Shown here: positions 26,628 to 35,459 of the stretch, piece after piece | Numbering within the stretch: the first letter of the stretch is position 1 | How the letters are laid out: every line of letters begins with the position of its first letter | NCBI RefSeq assembly: GCF_004135935.1 | Contig: NZ_CP025086.1 | Span: 2,356,001-2,420,000, forward strand | Reading direction: 5' to 3' | Length of the DNA: 64,000 nt | Source: Methylovirgula ligni | GTDB lineage: Bacteria > Pseudomonadota > Alphaproteobacteria > Rhizobiales > Beijerinckiaceae | The notes under the pieces: generated by a model | What the model saw: only the letters and a program-made list of their open reading frames with translations | What the model was told of the DNA's origin: nothing | Database searches by the model: none | Position numbers and translations under genes: made by a program

Positions 26628-27548
26628 ATGATTGCCGGTCGTGACTCTAAGGCAGAGCAGGGCGATAGCGACGTGAATGCGTTGACCAAAGAGGACCAGA
26701 GGCCGATTCCGGCGAGTGCGATTGCCGCGGTCAAACCCGCGGCCACTGTGCCGAGCGCACGGCGGCGGCCGCGTTTCCTCAGCCTGGGTGTGCTGACACG
26801 TTATCTCTCGCCCGTGTTGCTGATCGTCGTGTGGCAGGTCGCCTGCAGCACAGGATTGCTTTCCACGCGCCTCATGGCCTCGCCGGTGCAAATCATCGCC
26901 GAGGCCTGGTCGCTGACGCTGGACGGCACGCTGCCCTCCAATCTGGGCGTCTCGCTCGGCCGTGCCGGCGCGGGGCTGGCCATCGCCATTCTTGCAGGAG
27001 TCAGTCTCGCGCTTATCGCCGGCCTGTCGCGGATCGGTGAGGATGTCATAGATGCGCCGTTACAGATTATGCGGACGCTGCCGGCGCTGGCGCTGGTGCC
27101 GCTCTTCATCCTTTGGTTCGGAATCGGCGAGGCTCCGAAAATCATCATGGTGGCGCTCGGTTCGACCTTTCCGATCTACCTTAATCTTCACAAAGGCATC
27201 CGGTCGATCGATCCGAAACTGCTGGAAATGGCGTGCACGCTCGGCCTGACGCGCGTGCAAACCATCCGCGAAGTCATTCTGCCCGGCGCGCTGCCGGATT
27301 TTCTCGTCGGCCTGCGCTTTGCCGTCGGCATCTCCTGGCTCATGCTCGTCGTGGCCGAACAGGTGAATGCCGACAGCGGCATCGGCCACATGATGATCGA
27401 TGCCGAGGATTTCATGCGCACGGATATCATCCTCGTCGGCCTTCTCGTCTATGGACTGCTCGGGCTCGTCTCCGACCAGATCGTACGCCAGCTCGAAAGC
27501 GCGCTGCTTTCGTGGCGCCCGTCCAACCGGCCGAGCCGTTCCAGATGA
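26628..27548 (+). CDS. ssuC: Sulfonate ABC transporter permease
   Basis: A 306-residue inner-membrane permease of the SsuC/TauC/NrtB group, with six hydrophobic helices. The ABC-coupling EAA loop reads MACTLGLTRVQTIREVILPGALPDFLVGLR. Other marks are LPALALVPLFILWFGIGEAPK and GIGHMMIDAEDFMRTD. The start is uncertain: the ATG at 26628 follows the repeat directly, and a GTG near 26673 is possible. Its stop overlaps the ssuB start (ATGA), showing coupling. Confidence 0.92.
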   Translation: MIAGRDSKAEQGDSDVNALTKEDQRPIPASAIAAVKPAATVPSARRRPRFLSLGVLTRYLSPVLLIVVWQVACSTGLLSTRLMASPVQIIAEAWSLTLDGTLPSNLGVSLGRAGAGLAIAILAGVSLALIAGLSRIGEDVIDAPLQIMRTLPALALVPLFILWFGIGEAPKIIMVALGSTFPIYLNLHKGIRSIDPKLLEMACTLGLTRVQTIREVILPGALPDFLVGLRFAVGISWLMLVVAEQVNADSGIGHMMIDAEDFMRTDIILVGLLVYGLLGLVSDQIVRQLESALLSWRPSNRPSRSR

Positions 27549-28273
27549 GCGCCCCGCGCTGGGCCGGGTCCGCGGCAGGCGAGAATGCCGCCGTCGTCAT
27601 CGCCGGATTGACAAAGCGCTTCGGCGAAACGCCTGCGGTGCTCGACCGGCTCGATCTTGCTATCGGCAAGGGGGAGTTTGTCGCTTTGCTGGGCCACAGC
27701 GGTTCGGGCAAATCGACTCTCGTCCGCACTCTGGCGAAGCTCGATCCCGTGGTCGAGGGGCGTGTGGAACAGCCGTCCAATGTCTCGGTGGTCTTCCAGG
27801 AAAGCCGGTTGCTGCCGTGGAAGCGCGTTTGGGAGAACGTCGTGCTTGGGCAGAATCCGCGGGATGCGCATGCTCGGGCGCTCGCGGTTCTTCAAGAGGT
27901 CGGACTGAGTCATCGGCCGGATGCCTGGCCGCTCACGCTTTCGGGCGGCGAGTCGCAGCGCGCGGCGCTCGCACGTGCTCTAATTCGCGAGCCTGATTTT
28001 CTGATCCTCGACGAGCCGTTCGCCTCGCTCGATGCGCTGACACGCCTCAAGATGCAGCGTCTCGTCTCCGAGCTTTGGGCGCGGCATCATTGTTCGGTTC
28101 TTCTCGTTACGCATGATGTCGATGAGGCTCTGCTCCTCGCCGATCGCGCCGTCGTTCTGGAGCGGGGGCGTATCCGCACCGACCTCGAGATTCCGCTCGA
28201 ACGCCCGCGCCGGCATTCCGATCCGCGATTTGAACAATTGCGCGCCACGCTCCTCGACGCCCTTGGCGTATGA
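27545..28273 (+). CDS. ssuB: Sulfonate ABC transporter ATP-binding protein
   Basis: A 242-residue ATPase that drives import through SsuC. Walker A is GHSGSGKST, the signature motif is LSGGESQRAALARAL, Walker B is FLILDEPFASLD and the switch His is in LLVTHDVDEA. Length and short C-terminus fit the SsuB/TauB group. The start codon overlaps the ssuC stop. Confidence 0.94.
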   Translation: MSAPRWAGSAAGENAAVVIAGLTKRFGETPAVLDRLDLAIGKGEFVALLGHSGSGKSTLVRTLAKLDPVVEGRVEQPSNVSVVFQESRLLPWKRVWENVVLGQNPRDAHARALAVLQEVGLSHRPDAWPLTLSGGESQRAALARALIREPDFLILDEPFASLDALTRLKMQRLVSELWARHHCSVLLVTHDVDEALLLADRAVVLERGRIRTDLEIPLERPRRHSDPRFEQLRATLLDALGV

Positions 28274-28499
28274 ACCTTCGCAGTTTTTCGCTCAATGGTC
28301 CGCGACTCCGGAGCCATCTGCGCATTTAACTAAAGCATACAAATGATTAGACTTTTGCCGCTAAAGGGCGCAGGCTTGAGCATCGCCGAGAGCTATGCAG
28401 CCGGGCGACAGAAGAGAGTGCTCCCGCCGATCTGAAGGGGAGCGTGCCATGTTTGGCAAATCTTTCGGCAATCTTCCGGCAGCGCTCACCTGAGAGGAA

Positions 28500-28790
28500 A
28501 TGAAGCCTATGACCATGTCTGAGGCGCAGCGGGGGAAGTACGAAACCGCGACAAATGACACTCAGGATATCGTGACGCTCTCAAATCTGCTGCTGCGATT
28601 TGTAGAGGCGAATCCGGAAGAGCTCGTCGGCCAGGAGACGGCGCAAGAATGGGTGGCCTCCATGTGGAAGGTCAGAAACCCGGCCGCGAAGTTGAAGAAA
28701 TCGCTCGATGAATTTCTGGCGGTTTTTGCGGACTTCGACGGGCCGGCCGTGGTTGCGCTGCGAGATGCCCTCGAACCGCTGACGAAATAG
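28500..28790 (+). CDS. Small helical protein of unknown function
   Basis: A 96-residue, mostly helical and acidic protein (LSNLLLRFVEANPEEL, ASMWKVRNPAAKLKKSLDEFL). GAGAGGAA lies directly before the ATG at 28500; an ATG at 28509 is an alternative. No domain is recognised. It stands alone between ssuB and the cold-shock gene. Confidence 0.6.
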   Translation: MKPMTMSEAQRGKYETATNDTQDIVTLSNLLLRFVEANPEELVGQETAQEWVASMWKVRNPAAKLKKSLDEFLAVFADFDGPAVVALRDALEPLTK

Positions 28791-29017
28791 AATGCGGCTG
28801 TAGCGAAGCCGTTGCGGGAAAATCTGTGATTGAGTTTCCTTCGCTTGCATATGCCAATCAAATAACCTATGTTAAAAAAGTCGATAGACGGCCTGATGAC
28901 TTGGCCTCGCACCCTATTGCGTGCTGTGCTGAATTCTTCTCTCCCGAAAAATGCGAATTCGACGCTCTGCGGGTTTCCCGCGGATGTGCTTAATCTATGT
29001 TTACGAAAGGGTTTCCC

Positions 29018-29230
29018 ATGACGACGGGAACCGTGAAGTGGTTCAATGCCGATAAGGGCTATGGTTTCATTGCGCCGGATGATGGCGGCAAGGATGCTTT
29101 TGTCCATATCAGCGCCCTTGAGCGCGCCGGCATCAACAGTTTGCGTGAAGGCCAGAAGGTCGGATTCGACCTGACTTCCGATCAGAAGAGCGGCAAACTG
29201 TCCGCCAGCAATCTGAAGGTTTTGGCCTAA
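29018..29230 (+). CDS. Cold-shock domain protein (CspA family)
   Basis: A 70-residue single-stranded nucleic-acid-binding protein. RNP1 is [10 protein letters not shown] and RNP2 is DAFVHISAL within an OB fold ([14 protein letters not shown]). The ATG at 29018 has GAAAGG upstream; an upstream frame start at 28997 would add seven residues. The 227-base leader after the previous gene may hold the long 5' UTR usual for csp genes. A hairpin follows at 29240-29271. Confidence 0.95.
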   Translation: MTTGTVKWFNADKGYGFIAPDDGGKDAFVHISALERAGINSLREGQKVGFDLTSDQKSGKLSASNLKVLA

Positions 29231-29239
29231 TTTCGGCCT

Positions 29240-29271
29240 CGGACGCTTCGGAGAATCTTCGAAGCGTTCCG
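29240..29271 (+). terminator. Possible terminator after the cold-shock gene
   Basis: CGGACGCTTCG and CGAAGCGTTCCG pair with one bulge around a short loop. There is no clear T-tract, so termination is not certain. Confidence 0.4.
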
Positions 29272-29355
29272 AATGTCTCTTCGCAGAATTAGATCGACCA
29301 CGGATGTACTGGCGGTCTGCTCTGCGTCGAGGCAACCACGGAGGCTTCATACCTT

Positions 29356-29556
29356 ATGATCATTGTTCATGCCTTCAAACGATGGAATCATCAGAAGGCC
29401 GAGTACGATTTCCCAAAATTCAAGGCAACCGCCGACGCAATAAAGGCGCGTCGGGGCGTGATCATCCCGGAAACCGAAGAAAAGGTTTCGGCCGATAAAC
29501 TGGATTGGCAGGGACGATATGAGCCGGCGCGTTGGAGCGCGGCCAAAAGCGGTTAG
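29356..29556 (+). CDS. Small basic protein of unknown function
   Basis: A 66-residue protein beginning MIIVHAFKRWNHQKAEYDF, with a GGAGG box 11 bases upstream. It alternates beta (MIIVHAFKRW) and helix (FKATADAIKARRG) and has a charged C-terminus. The composition looks coding, but no family is recognised. It follows the cold-shock gene on the same strand. Confidence 0.5.
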   Translation: MIIVHAFKRWNHQKAEYDFPKFKATADAIKARRGVIIPETEEKVSADKLDWQGRYEPARWSAAKSG

Positions 29557-29734
29557 CTACTTTGCCCGAATATCCACCTTGCATGCACTGGCGCCTGATT
29601 GATGCGCCTGCCCAAATGCTGGCGGCTCGATCGCCCCCAAGCGATGGCGCATTTGGCTGAAGTTCAAAATCCGGTCGTTGGCGTAAGCCATTCGCGGACC
29701 GTCGCGGAATCTCTTCGCAAGCATTTGAAAATAA

Positions 29735-29809
<75 letters not shown>

Positions 29810-29816
29810 TAAGCAC

Positions 29817-29856
29817 GATCCGGAAAATCGCGGATTTTCCGAAAAGGAATCATGCG
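29817..29856. repeat. REP-like hairpin upstream of tRNA-Thr
   Basis: ATCCGGAAAATC-GCG-GATTTTCCGAAAAG and then GAATCATGCG. It is a clean inverted repeat of the same type as the elements at 18636 and 34146. Confidence 0.65.
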
Positions 29857-29982
29857 GCGAACGAGAAGGTTCGCGCAGGATCACATCCGTCGGGCCGATT
29901 GCGCCGGATACGCTGACGGCCGGTCTGACGGTCGAAGCGCGGGCTATGTCGCACAGGCGGCGGCGATAGGCAAGACGGTCGA

Positions 29983-30882
29983 TCAGGCCACGGTTTTTCC
30001 GTCCTCAGCCGAGCGGGCAAGTTCGACATTGAGAGCCGCGCCAACGAGGATGATCAGGACCGATACCCAGATCCAGGTCATGAAGCCGATGACGGCGCCA
30101 AGCGAGCCATAGACCCGGTCGTAGCTGTCGAAGGCCGAGACATACCACGAGAAGAGCAGCGAGGCACCGAGCCAGGCGAAAGTCGCCATCACGCTCCCCC
30201 AGGTGAACCAGCGCCATTTCGCGCCATAGCGGCTGGGTCCGACGCGGTAGATGACGTCGAGGGCGAGCGTGTCGACGACGAAGAGAATCGGCCAGCGCAG
30301 CCAGCCGAGCAGTTTGTCGAGCGAGGTATGAAAGCCGACGAAGTTCCATATGATCGGCAGAACGACGACGCCGGCGATGGCGAAGACCACGAAGACAAGG
30401 GCGGCGAAGGTCGCCGTCAGGGTTGTCGCATAGAAGAGCGGCAGGCTGCGCTTTTCCTTTTCGCCATAGACGACATTGAGCGCGTCGAAGAGCGCTGACA
30501 TGCCGGAATTGGCGCTCCACAGCGCAATCGCGACGCTGATGAAGAAGGTGAGGCTCTGCACGCTGTTGCTGCGGCCCGCCACGCGCATGATCTGATCGCG
30601 GATGAGCCCGATCACGCTTTGCGGGAAGACGTCCTTCAGGAGATTGAGGTGGCTCGTGATCACATGCGGGTCGGCAAACATTCCGTAGAGCGAGACGATC
30701 GTTGCGATGGCCGGAAAAATGGCCATCAGCCCGAAGAAGGCCACGCTGCCGGAATTGGCGACCAGTCGGTTGCGGCTGACCGAAAGTATGACCCGGCGCA
30801 CCAGATCGAAAGCGTCCGCGATTCGCGCCGGCAGGCCGGCGGCGCGCCGGGTGTCATCTCCGATGTGATCCAGTTTTGTCAT
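29983..30882 (-). CDS. YihY/BrkB-family inner-membrane protein
   Basis: A 299-residue membrane protein of the family once called ribonuclease BN. It has six hydrophobic helices and the family marks NSGSVAFFGLMAIFPAIATIVSLYG, ALWSANSGMSALFDALNVVYGE and DRVYGSLGAVIGFMTWIWVSVLIILVGAALN (split here into its conserved parts). The molecular function is unsettled; transport or envelope roles have been suggested. It is divergent from the gene at 31065. Confidence 0.9.
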   Translation of the reverse strand: MTKLDHIGDDTRRAAGLPARIADAFDLVRRVILSVSRNRLVANSGSVAFFGLMAIFPAIATIVSLYGMFADPHVITSHLNLLKDVFPQSVIGLIRDQIMRVAGRSNSVQSLTFFISVAIALWSANSGMSALFDALNVVYGEKEKRSLPLFYATTLTATFAALVFVVFAIAGVVVLPIIWNFVGFHTSLDKLLGWLRWPILFVVDTLALDVIYRVGPSRYGAKWRWFTWGSVMATFAWLGASLLFSWYVSAFDSYDRVYGSLGAVIGFMTWIWVSVLIILVGAALNVELARSAEDGKTVA

Positions 30883-31064
30883 GGGAGGGGAGAAATATCC
30901 TACTTCGGCTCTGGTATTCGTATGAGTGTCGCGTGCGCAAACGTCTGGACCTCGGCATCCGCTCTCTCGCGTGACGAAAATACTTTGCGTTACAGGACGC
31001 GCGGAAACCGATTGTTATCCTTCTGGCCGTTAGATTGGGCAGGAACCTGAGTTGAGCGTCAGTA

Positions 31065-31622
31065 ATGACCGATCATATGCTCAAAAAAATGGAAGCTCCC
31101 GCTTTAGCCGCCGAGGGGCCGCTGGAGGATATTCAGCGCCGGGCCGAAGCCATCGTCAATCCGGCTTCTGGTCTCGCGAATGATTATCTAAATCTTTTCA
31201 ACGAGATAGTCATGCTGATCGAGCAATTGCCGGCGATGCCGGAATTGATCGAGGATATCTTGAAGTGGCGCCCGGTCACCTATCAGTCCTATTTCTCCAA
31301 ATCGATCCTGCCCGGGCGGGTTTCTGCGCTGGAAGCCTATGAGAAGCTCGACCTTACTTTCCGTAAGGATTTTGAATCCGTCGTTGCCGATCTGGATCGC
31401 CGTGCCGTCGGTGCTGCTGTTGCGATCCGGCGTCAGTACAAGAAGGATACTGACACGTCTTCGCCGGTGATGTCCGAGCTTTGCGAGCGCGTCGGCCAAG
31501 CCCTGCGCGAGATACTGTTGACGGCAAGCGACCTCGTCAATCATGGCCGCCGCACCCAGCGGGAGACGGAGCAGGAACGCGCTGACCGCCTGATCTACGG
31601 CGCGCACCGCCGCACCGCCTAG
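31065..31622 (+). CDS. Uncharacterised 185-residue helical protein
   Basis: A soluble, almost entirely helical protein with conserved-looking segments (DYLNLFNEIVMLIEQLP, MPELIEDILKWRPVTYQSYF, RKDFESVVADLDRR) and a charged C-terminus. No domain is recognised. It lies 83 bases before the Sua5 gene on the same strand, so co-transcription is possible. Confidence 0.65.
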   Translation: MTDHMLKKMEAPALAAEGPLEDIQRRAEAIVNPASGLANDYLNLFNEIVMLIEQLPAMPELIEDILKWRPVTYQSYFSKSILPGRVSALEAYEKLDLTFRKDFESVVADLDRRAVGAAVAIRRQYKKDTDTSSPVMSELCERVGQALREILLTASDLVNHGRRTQRETEQERADRLIYGAHRRTA

Positions 31623-31704
31623 CCCCGGCTTGACGGGAGCCGGCAGTTCCTTACCTGTCCGATCCAGCGCCATAGATTGGACCGTCACCTTGGCTTCCAC
31701 CCTT

Positions 31705-32637
31705 ATGCTCGACGCCGATGCGGCTGGCATTGCCGCGGCAGCGCAAATTCTCCGCGCCGGCGGCCTTGTGGCATTTCCGACGGAAACGGTCTTCGGCCTT
31801 GGCGCCGACGCGACCTCGAATGAGGCCGTCGCGAAAATCTATGCCGCCAAGGGGCGCCCGTCCTTCAATCCGCTGATCGCCCATGTGCCGAACCGCGCCG
31901 CGGCGGAAAAGCAGGGTCTTTTTTCGGCCAAGGCCGCGAAGCTGGCAGCAGCCTTCTGGCCGGGGCCGTTGACCCTCGTCCTGCCGCTCGCACCGTCTGC
32001 GACGGTCTGCGATCTTGCCCGCGCGGGGCTCGACTCCGTCGCGCTGCGGGTGCCCTCACATCCGCTCGCGCGGCAGCTTCTGGCGGCGGCGGGTATTCCG
32101 CTCGCGGCGCCTTCGGCCAATCCCTCCGGCCGCGTCAGCGCCGTCACGGCGGCGCATGTGCGCGAGGATTTCGACGGGCGGATCGACGCGATCATCGACG
32201 GCGCGGTCGAGGTGGGCCTTGAATCGACGATTGTCTCCTGTCTTGCGGAGCAGCCGGCGCTGCTGCGGCCGGGCGGCGTGCTGCGCGCGGCGATCGAGGC
32301 TGTGCTCGGCGAAAAACTCGCCGAGGCGGGAAGCGGCGGGGCGATCCGCGCTCCCGGCATGCTCGCTGCGCATTATGCGCCGCGTGCCCGGCTGCGGCGC
32401 GATGCGATGCGATTGGAGCCGGGCGAAGCGGGGCTCGATTTCGGCGGCCGCTTTCCGGCGGGCGCACATGTCCTCGATCTTTCGCCCGCAGGCGACCTCG
32501 CCGAAGCGGCGGCGCATCTCTTTGGCTATTTGCGCGTTCTCGACGCGCATCATGCTGCGATTGCTGTCGCTCCGATCCCGGAGGAAGGGCTGGGCGAGGC
32601 GATCAACGACCGCCTGCGCCGCGCGGCTGTGCGCTAG
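31705..32637 (+). CDS. L-threonylcarbamoyladenylate synthase (Sua5/YrdC)
   Basis: About 310 residues. The N-terminal YrdC domain (PTETVFGLGADATSNEAVAKIYAAKGRP, shown only in its key blocks) makes threonylcarbamoyl-AMP for t6A37 of ANN-decoding tRNAs. The C-terminal Sua5 domain follows (APGMLAAHYAPRA). The start at 31705 is inferred from the family; TTG or GTG codons 15-75 bases upstream are alternatives. The stop overlaps that of the convergent oxidase gene in a CTAG palindrome. Confidence 0.93.
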   Translation: MLDADAAGIAAAAQILRAGGLVAFPTETVFGLGADATSNEAVAKIYAAKGRPSFNPLIAHVPNRAAAEKQGLFSAKAAKLAAAFWPGPLTLVLPLAPSATVCDLARAGLDSVALRVPSHPLARQLLAAAGIPLAAPSANPSGRVSAVTAAHVREDFDGRIDAIIDGAVEVGLESTIVSCLAEQPALLRPGGVLRAAIEAVLGEKLAEAGSGGAIRAPGMLAAHYAPRARLRRDAMRLEPGEAGLDFGGRFPAGAHVLDLSPAGDLAEAAAHLFGYLRVLDAHHAAIAVAPIPEEGLGEAINDRLRRAAVR

Positions 32638-34067
32638 ACGACCTTGCCGGGATTCAAAATATCCTTCGGGTCGAGCGTCTTCTTCAGGGTCCGCATCAGA
32701 TCGAGCGCGACCGGGTCTTTGACGCCGGGCAGGAGGCCACGTTTCATCTGGCCGATGCCATGCTCGGCAGAGATCGAGCCGTGATATTTCGCGACAATGC
32801 CATGGACGAGGGCATTGATCTCGTCCCAACGCGCCAGAAATGTGGCTTTGTCCGCGCCGACAGGCTGCGAGACATTGCAATGAATGTTGCCGTCGCCGAG
32901 ATGGCCGAAGGCGACGAGCCGCGCGCCGGGGATGCGCGCCGTCACTGCCGCTTCGACCTCGCGCAAAAAGGCAGGCACCGCCGCGATCGGCACCGAAATG
33001 TCGTGCTTGATCGAGCCGCCCTCGTTCACCTGCACGTCGGGAATCTTCAGCCTGATATGCCAGAGAACTTTGCGCGATGCCGGCGCAGTCGCGGTCCGCG
33101 CCTCGGCGATGATCTCTCGCGCCCGCGCGGCGTCGAGCAATTCATCGACGCGCTCGGCAAGGCCGATGCCCTGGCTGGTGAATTCGAGCAGCGCGTAATA
33201 GGGATACGGCGCGGGGAGGGGATCGACGGCAGCCGCATCATTCTTCAGGACAAAATCGAAGGCGATGCGCGGCAGCAGCTCGAAGGTCTTGAGTTCCGCG
33301 CTGACCTTGTCCTGTGCCAGGCTCAGGAGCTGCAAAGCCCTGTCGAGATCGGCGAGGCCGACCAAGGCGGTGACGGTCGCGTGCGGCTTGGGGAACAGCT
33401 TCAGCACCGCGGCGGTGATGACGCCGAGGGTGCCCTCGGAGCCGATGAAAAGGTTCTTCAGGTCATAGCCCGTGTTGTTCTTCTTGAGCTTCGAAAGATC
33501 GTTGAGCACTCGCCCGTCGGCGAGCACGACTTCGATGCCCAGCACCAGATCGCGCGCGACGCCAAACGCAATGGCAGCCGAGCCGCCCGCATTGGTGGCG
33601 AGATTGCCGCCGATGGTGCAGGCGGGCGCGGCGTTGAGCGCGAGCGGAAAGTAGCGGCCAGCCGCCTCGGCCGCGGCGCGCACGTCCTTAAGGGTCATGC
33701 CGGCTTCGACGGTAAGCGTGTTCGACAGAATATCGATCTCGCGCAGCCGGTTCATGCGCGTAAGCGAGAGAACGATCTCGTCGCCGCCCTCGGACGGAGT
33801 CTGGCCGCCAACAAGTCCGGTATTGCCGCCCTGTGGCACGATCTTGATGCCGGCGGCGTTGCAGAGGGTCACGATGTCCGCGACTTCCGCCGTCGATCCG
33901 GGCAGGACGATGCTGCGCGCGCGTCCATGATAAAGGTTGCGCGGCTCGCTCAGATAACTGGCCATGAGGCCGGGATCTGTAATCACATGCTCGGCGCCGA
34001 CGATGCTCGCGAAATGTGCCAGCAGGTCGTCCGTCGCAGCCGGTATGGAGGGCGTGGCGCGGCTCAT
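32634..34067 (-). CDS. FAD-linked D-2-hydroxyacid dehydrogenase (D-lactate / D-2-hydroxyglutarate type)
   Basis: About 477 residues. The N-terminal FAD-binding PCMH domain includes VPQGGNTGLVGGQTP and NAGGSAAIAFGVARDLVLG. The C-terminal oxidase domain carries the metal-site motifs FGHLGDGNIHCNVS and EHGIGQMKRG. Members oxidise D-lactate, glycolate or D-2-hydroxyglutarate and pass electrons to a quinone, cytochrome or electron-transfer flavoprotein. The substrate cannot be told from sequence. An upstream ATG at 34109 is possible but less likely. Confidence 0.92.
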   Translation of the reverse strand: MSRATPSIPAATDDLLAHFASIVGAEHVITDPGLMASYLSEPRNLYHGRARSIVLPGSTAEVADIVTLCNAAGIKIVPQGGNTGLVGGQTPSEGGDEIVLSLTRMNRLREIDILSNTLTVEAGMTLKDVRAAAEAAGRYFPLALNAAPACTIGGNLATNAGGSAAIAFGVARDLVLGIEVVLADGRVLNDLSKLKKNNTGYDLKNLFIGSEGTLGVITAAVLKLFPKPHATVTALVGLADLDRALQLLSLAQDKVSAELKTFELLPRIAFDFVLKNDAAAVDPLPAPYPYYALLEFTSQGIGLAERVDELLDAARAREIIAEARTATAPASRKVLWHIRLKIPDVQVNEGGSIKHDISVPIAAVPAFLREVEAAVTARIPGARLVAFGHLGDGNIHCNVSQPVGADKATFLARWDEINALVHGIVAKYHGSISAEHGIGQMKRGLLPGVKDPVALDLMRTLKKTLDPKDILNPGKVV

Positions 34068-34145
34068 GCGATCTTTTAAAGCAGACTGACGCCGCGCGCG
34101 ACTGGACAATTAGCCCGGCTACCGATCCGATGCTGTTCGGATTGG

Positions 34146-34184
34146 TCCGAAAACCGCTTCGCACTTTTCGGTCCGATGCTCTTA
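34146..34184. repeat. REP-like hairpin (CCGAAAACCGCTTCGCACTTTTCGG type)
   Basis: CCGAAAA and TTTTCGG arms flank CCGCTTCGCAC, followed by GTCCGATGCTCTTAG. This sequence pattern is typical of interspersed repeats in Hyphomicrobiales. It lies in the gap between the dehydrogenase start and the end of the RNA methyltransferase gene. Confidence 0.6.
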
Positions 34185-35459
34185 GCCCAGCAGGCGGCGC
34201 GGGCGGCGGGCCTTAGTGCGGCGGAAGATGCCGACGATTTCGAGATGCGGCGAATAGCGGAACTGGTCGATGGGCGTGACGCTCTCCAGCGCATAGCCGC
34301 CGGCAGTCAGCAGCGCCGCGTCGCGGCAGAAGCTCTGGATGTTGCAGGAGACGGCCGCGACCAGCGGCACGGCGGAGGCGGCGAGGGTACGGGCTTGCGC
34401 CTCCGCTCCGGCACGCGGCGGATCGAAGACGACGGCATCGAAGGCGTTCAATTCCGCAATGGCGAGCGGGCGGACGAAGAGATCGCGCGTCTCGACCGTC
34501 ACATCCAGCAAGCCGGGCGTCGAACGCGCGGCTTTGGCCAGCGCCTCGAGCTCCGCGCCCTCGCTGTCCACGGCATGGACACGCGCCTTTTCGGCCAGAC
34601 GCAGGCTGAAGGTGCCGAGACCGGCGAAGAGATCGGCGATGCGGCGTGCTCCGGCAAGCGCAGCACAGACCTTATCTGCCAGCGCCTCCTCGCCCGCCTG
34701 GGTCGCCTGCAGAAAGGCACCGGGGGGCGGCGCGACCTCCGCCCGGCCGATCCGCAGCAATGGCGCGCGACGCTCGATGACGCGGGCGCCGTGGTTCGCG
34801 ATGCGAGCAAGGTCTTCGCTCTCCGCGACGCGGGTCAACGCCCGCGTCTCCCGCGGGTCGAGCGGGCCGTGACCGCGCAGATCGATGTCGAGGCCGGTGA
34901 GCGTCGCGGTGACGGCGATGTCGAGTGGCTTGCGCGCGGCGCCGAGCGCGGCTGCGAGTTTATGGGCGATCGCGGGCGCGCCCTGCATCGCCGGCGCGAG
35001 GATGGGGCAAGCGTCGAGGTCGATCACCTCATGCGCCCGCGCCTGCATGAAACCGACTTTGGCCGGGCCGCTGGCCGCGAAACGCGCGTGAAAGGTCGCG
35101 CGACGGCGCCCAAGGCCGTGCGCGTCGACAAGCGGACCGACCAGAGCGGGATCTGAATCGAGCGGCGAAAGCCCAGCGTGGCGCAAGGCATCGAGCAGAA
35201 GCCCGCGCTTCCAATCGGCATAGGTGGCGGGCGCTAGGGTCTGCACGGCGCAGCCGCCGCAAATGCCGTAATAGGGGCAGAAGGGCGCGATGCGGTCAGA
35301 GCTTGGCTGAAGGATTTCCACGAGCAGGCCGCGCTCGCCCGCGACCTCCGCCAGAACGATTTCGCCCGCCAGCGCATGGGGCACGTAAACCGGCCCTTTC
35401 GCGGTGCGGGCGATGCCTTCGCCGCGCTGGCCGAGACGTTCGATGCGAAGCTCTTCCAT
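34182..35459 (-). CDS. RumA/TrmA-family 5-methyluridine RNA methyltransferase
   Basis: A 425-residue SAM-dependent enzyme that methylates uracil C5 in rRNA or tRNA. It has an N-terminal TRAM-like domain (LRIERLGQRGEGIAR). Iron-sulfur cysteines lie in FCPYYGICGGC. The SAM site is ADLFAGLGTFSLRLA, and the catalytic Cys lies in AAVSCNIQSFCRDAALL, where most members have SCNP. The ATG at 35459 overlaps the tlyA stop by one base (TGATG), so the pair is translationally coupled. Whether the target is 23S rRNA (RlmD-type) or tRNA is undecided. Confidence 0.9.
   Translation of the reverse strand: MEELRIERLGQRGEGIARTAKGPVYVPHALAGEIVLAEVAGERGLLVEILQPSSDRIAPFCPYYGICGGCAVQTLAPATYADWKRGLLLDALRHAGLSPLDSDPALVGPLVDAHGLGRRRATFHARFAASGPAKVGFMQARAHEVIDLDACPILAPAMQGAPAIAHKLAAALGAARKPLDIAVTATLTGLDIDLRGHGPLDPRETRALTRVAESEDLARIANHGARVIERRAPLLRIGRAEVAPPPGAFLQATQAGEEALADKVCAALAGARRIADLFAGLGTFSLRLAEKARVHAVDSEGAELEALAKAARSTPGLLDVTVETRDLFVRPLAIAELNAFDAVVFDPPRAGAEAQARTLAASAVPLVAAVSCNIQSFCRDAALLTAGGYALESVTPIDQFRYSPHLEIVGIFRRTKARRPRRLLG

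Noticed and set aside
28449-28493. 14-codon frame with a GGGGAG site just before the 28500 gene, as a possible leader peptide
   Set aside because: No runs of a regulatory amino acid and no attenuator hairpin; too short to support.
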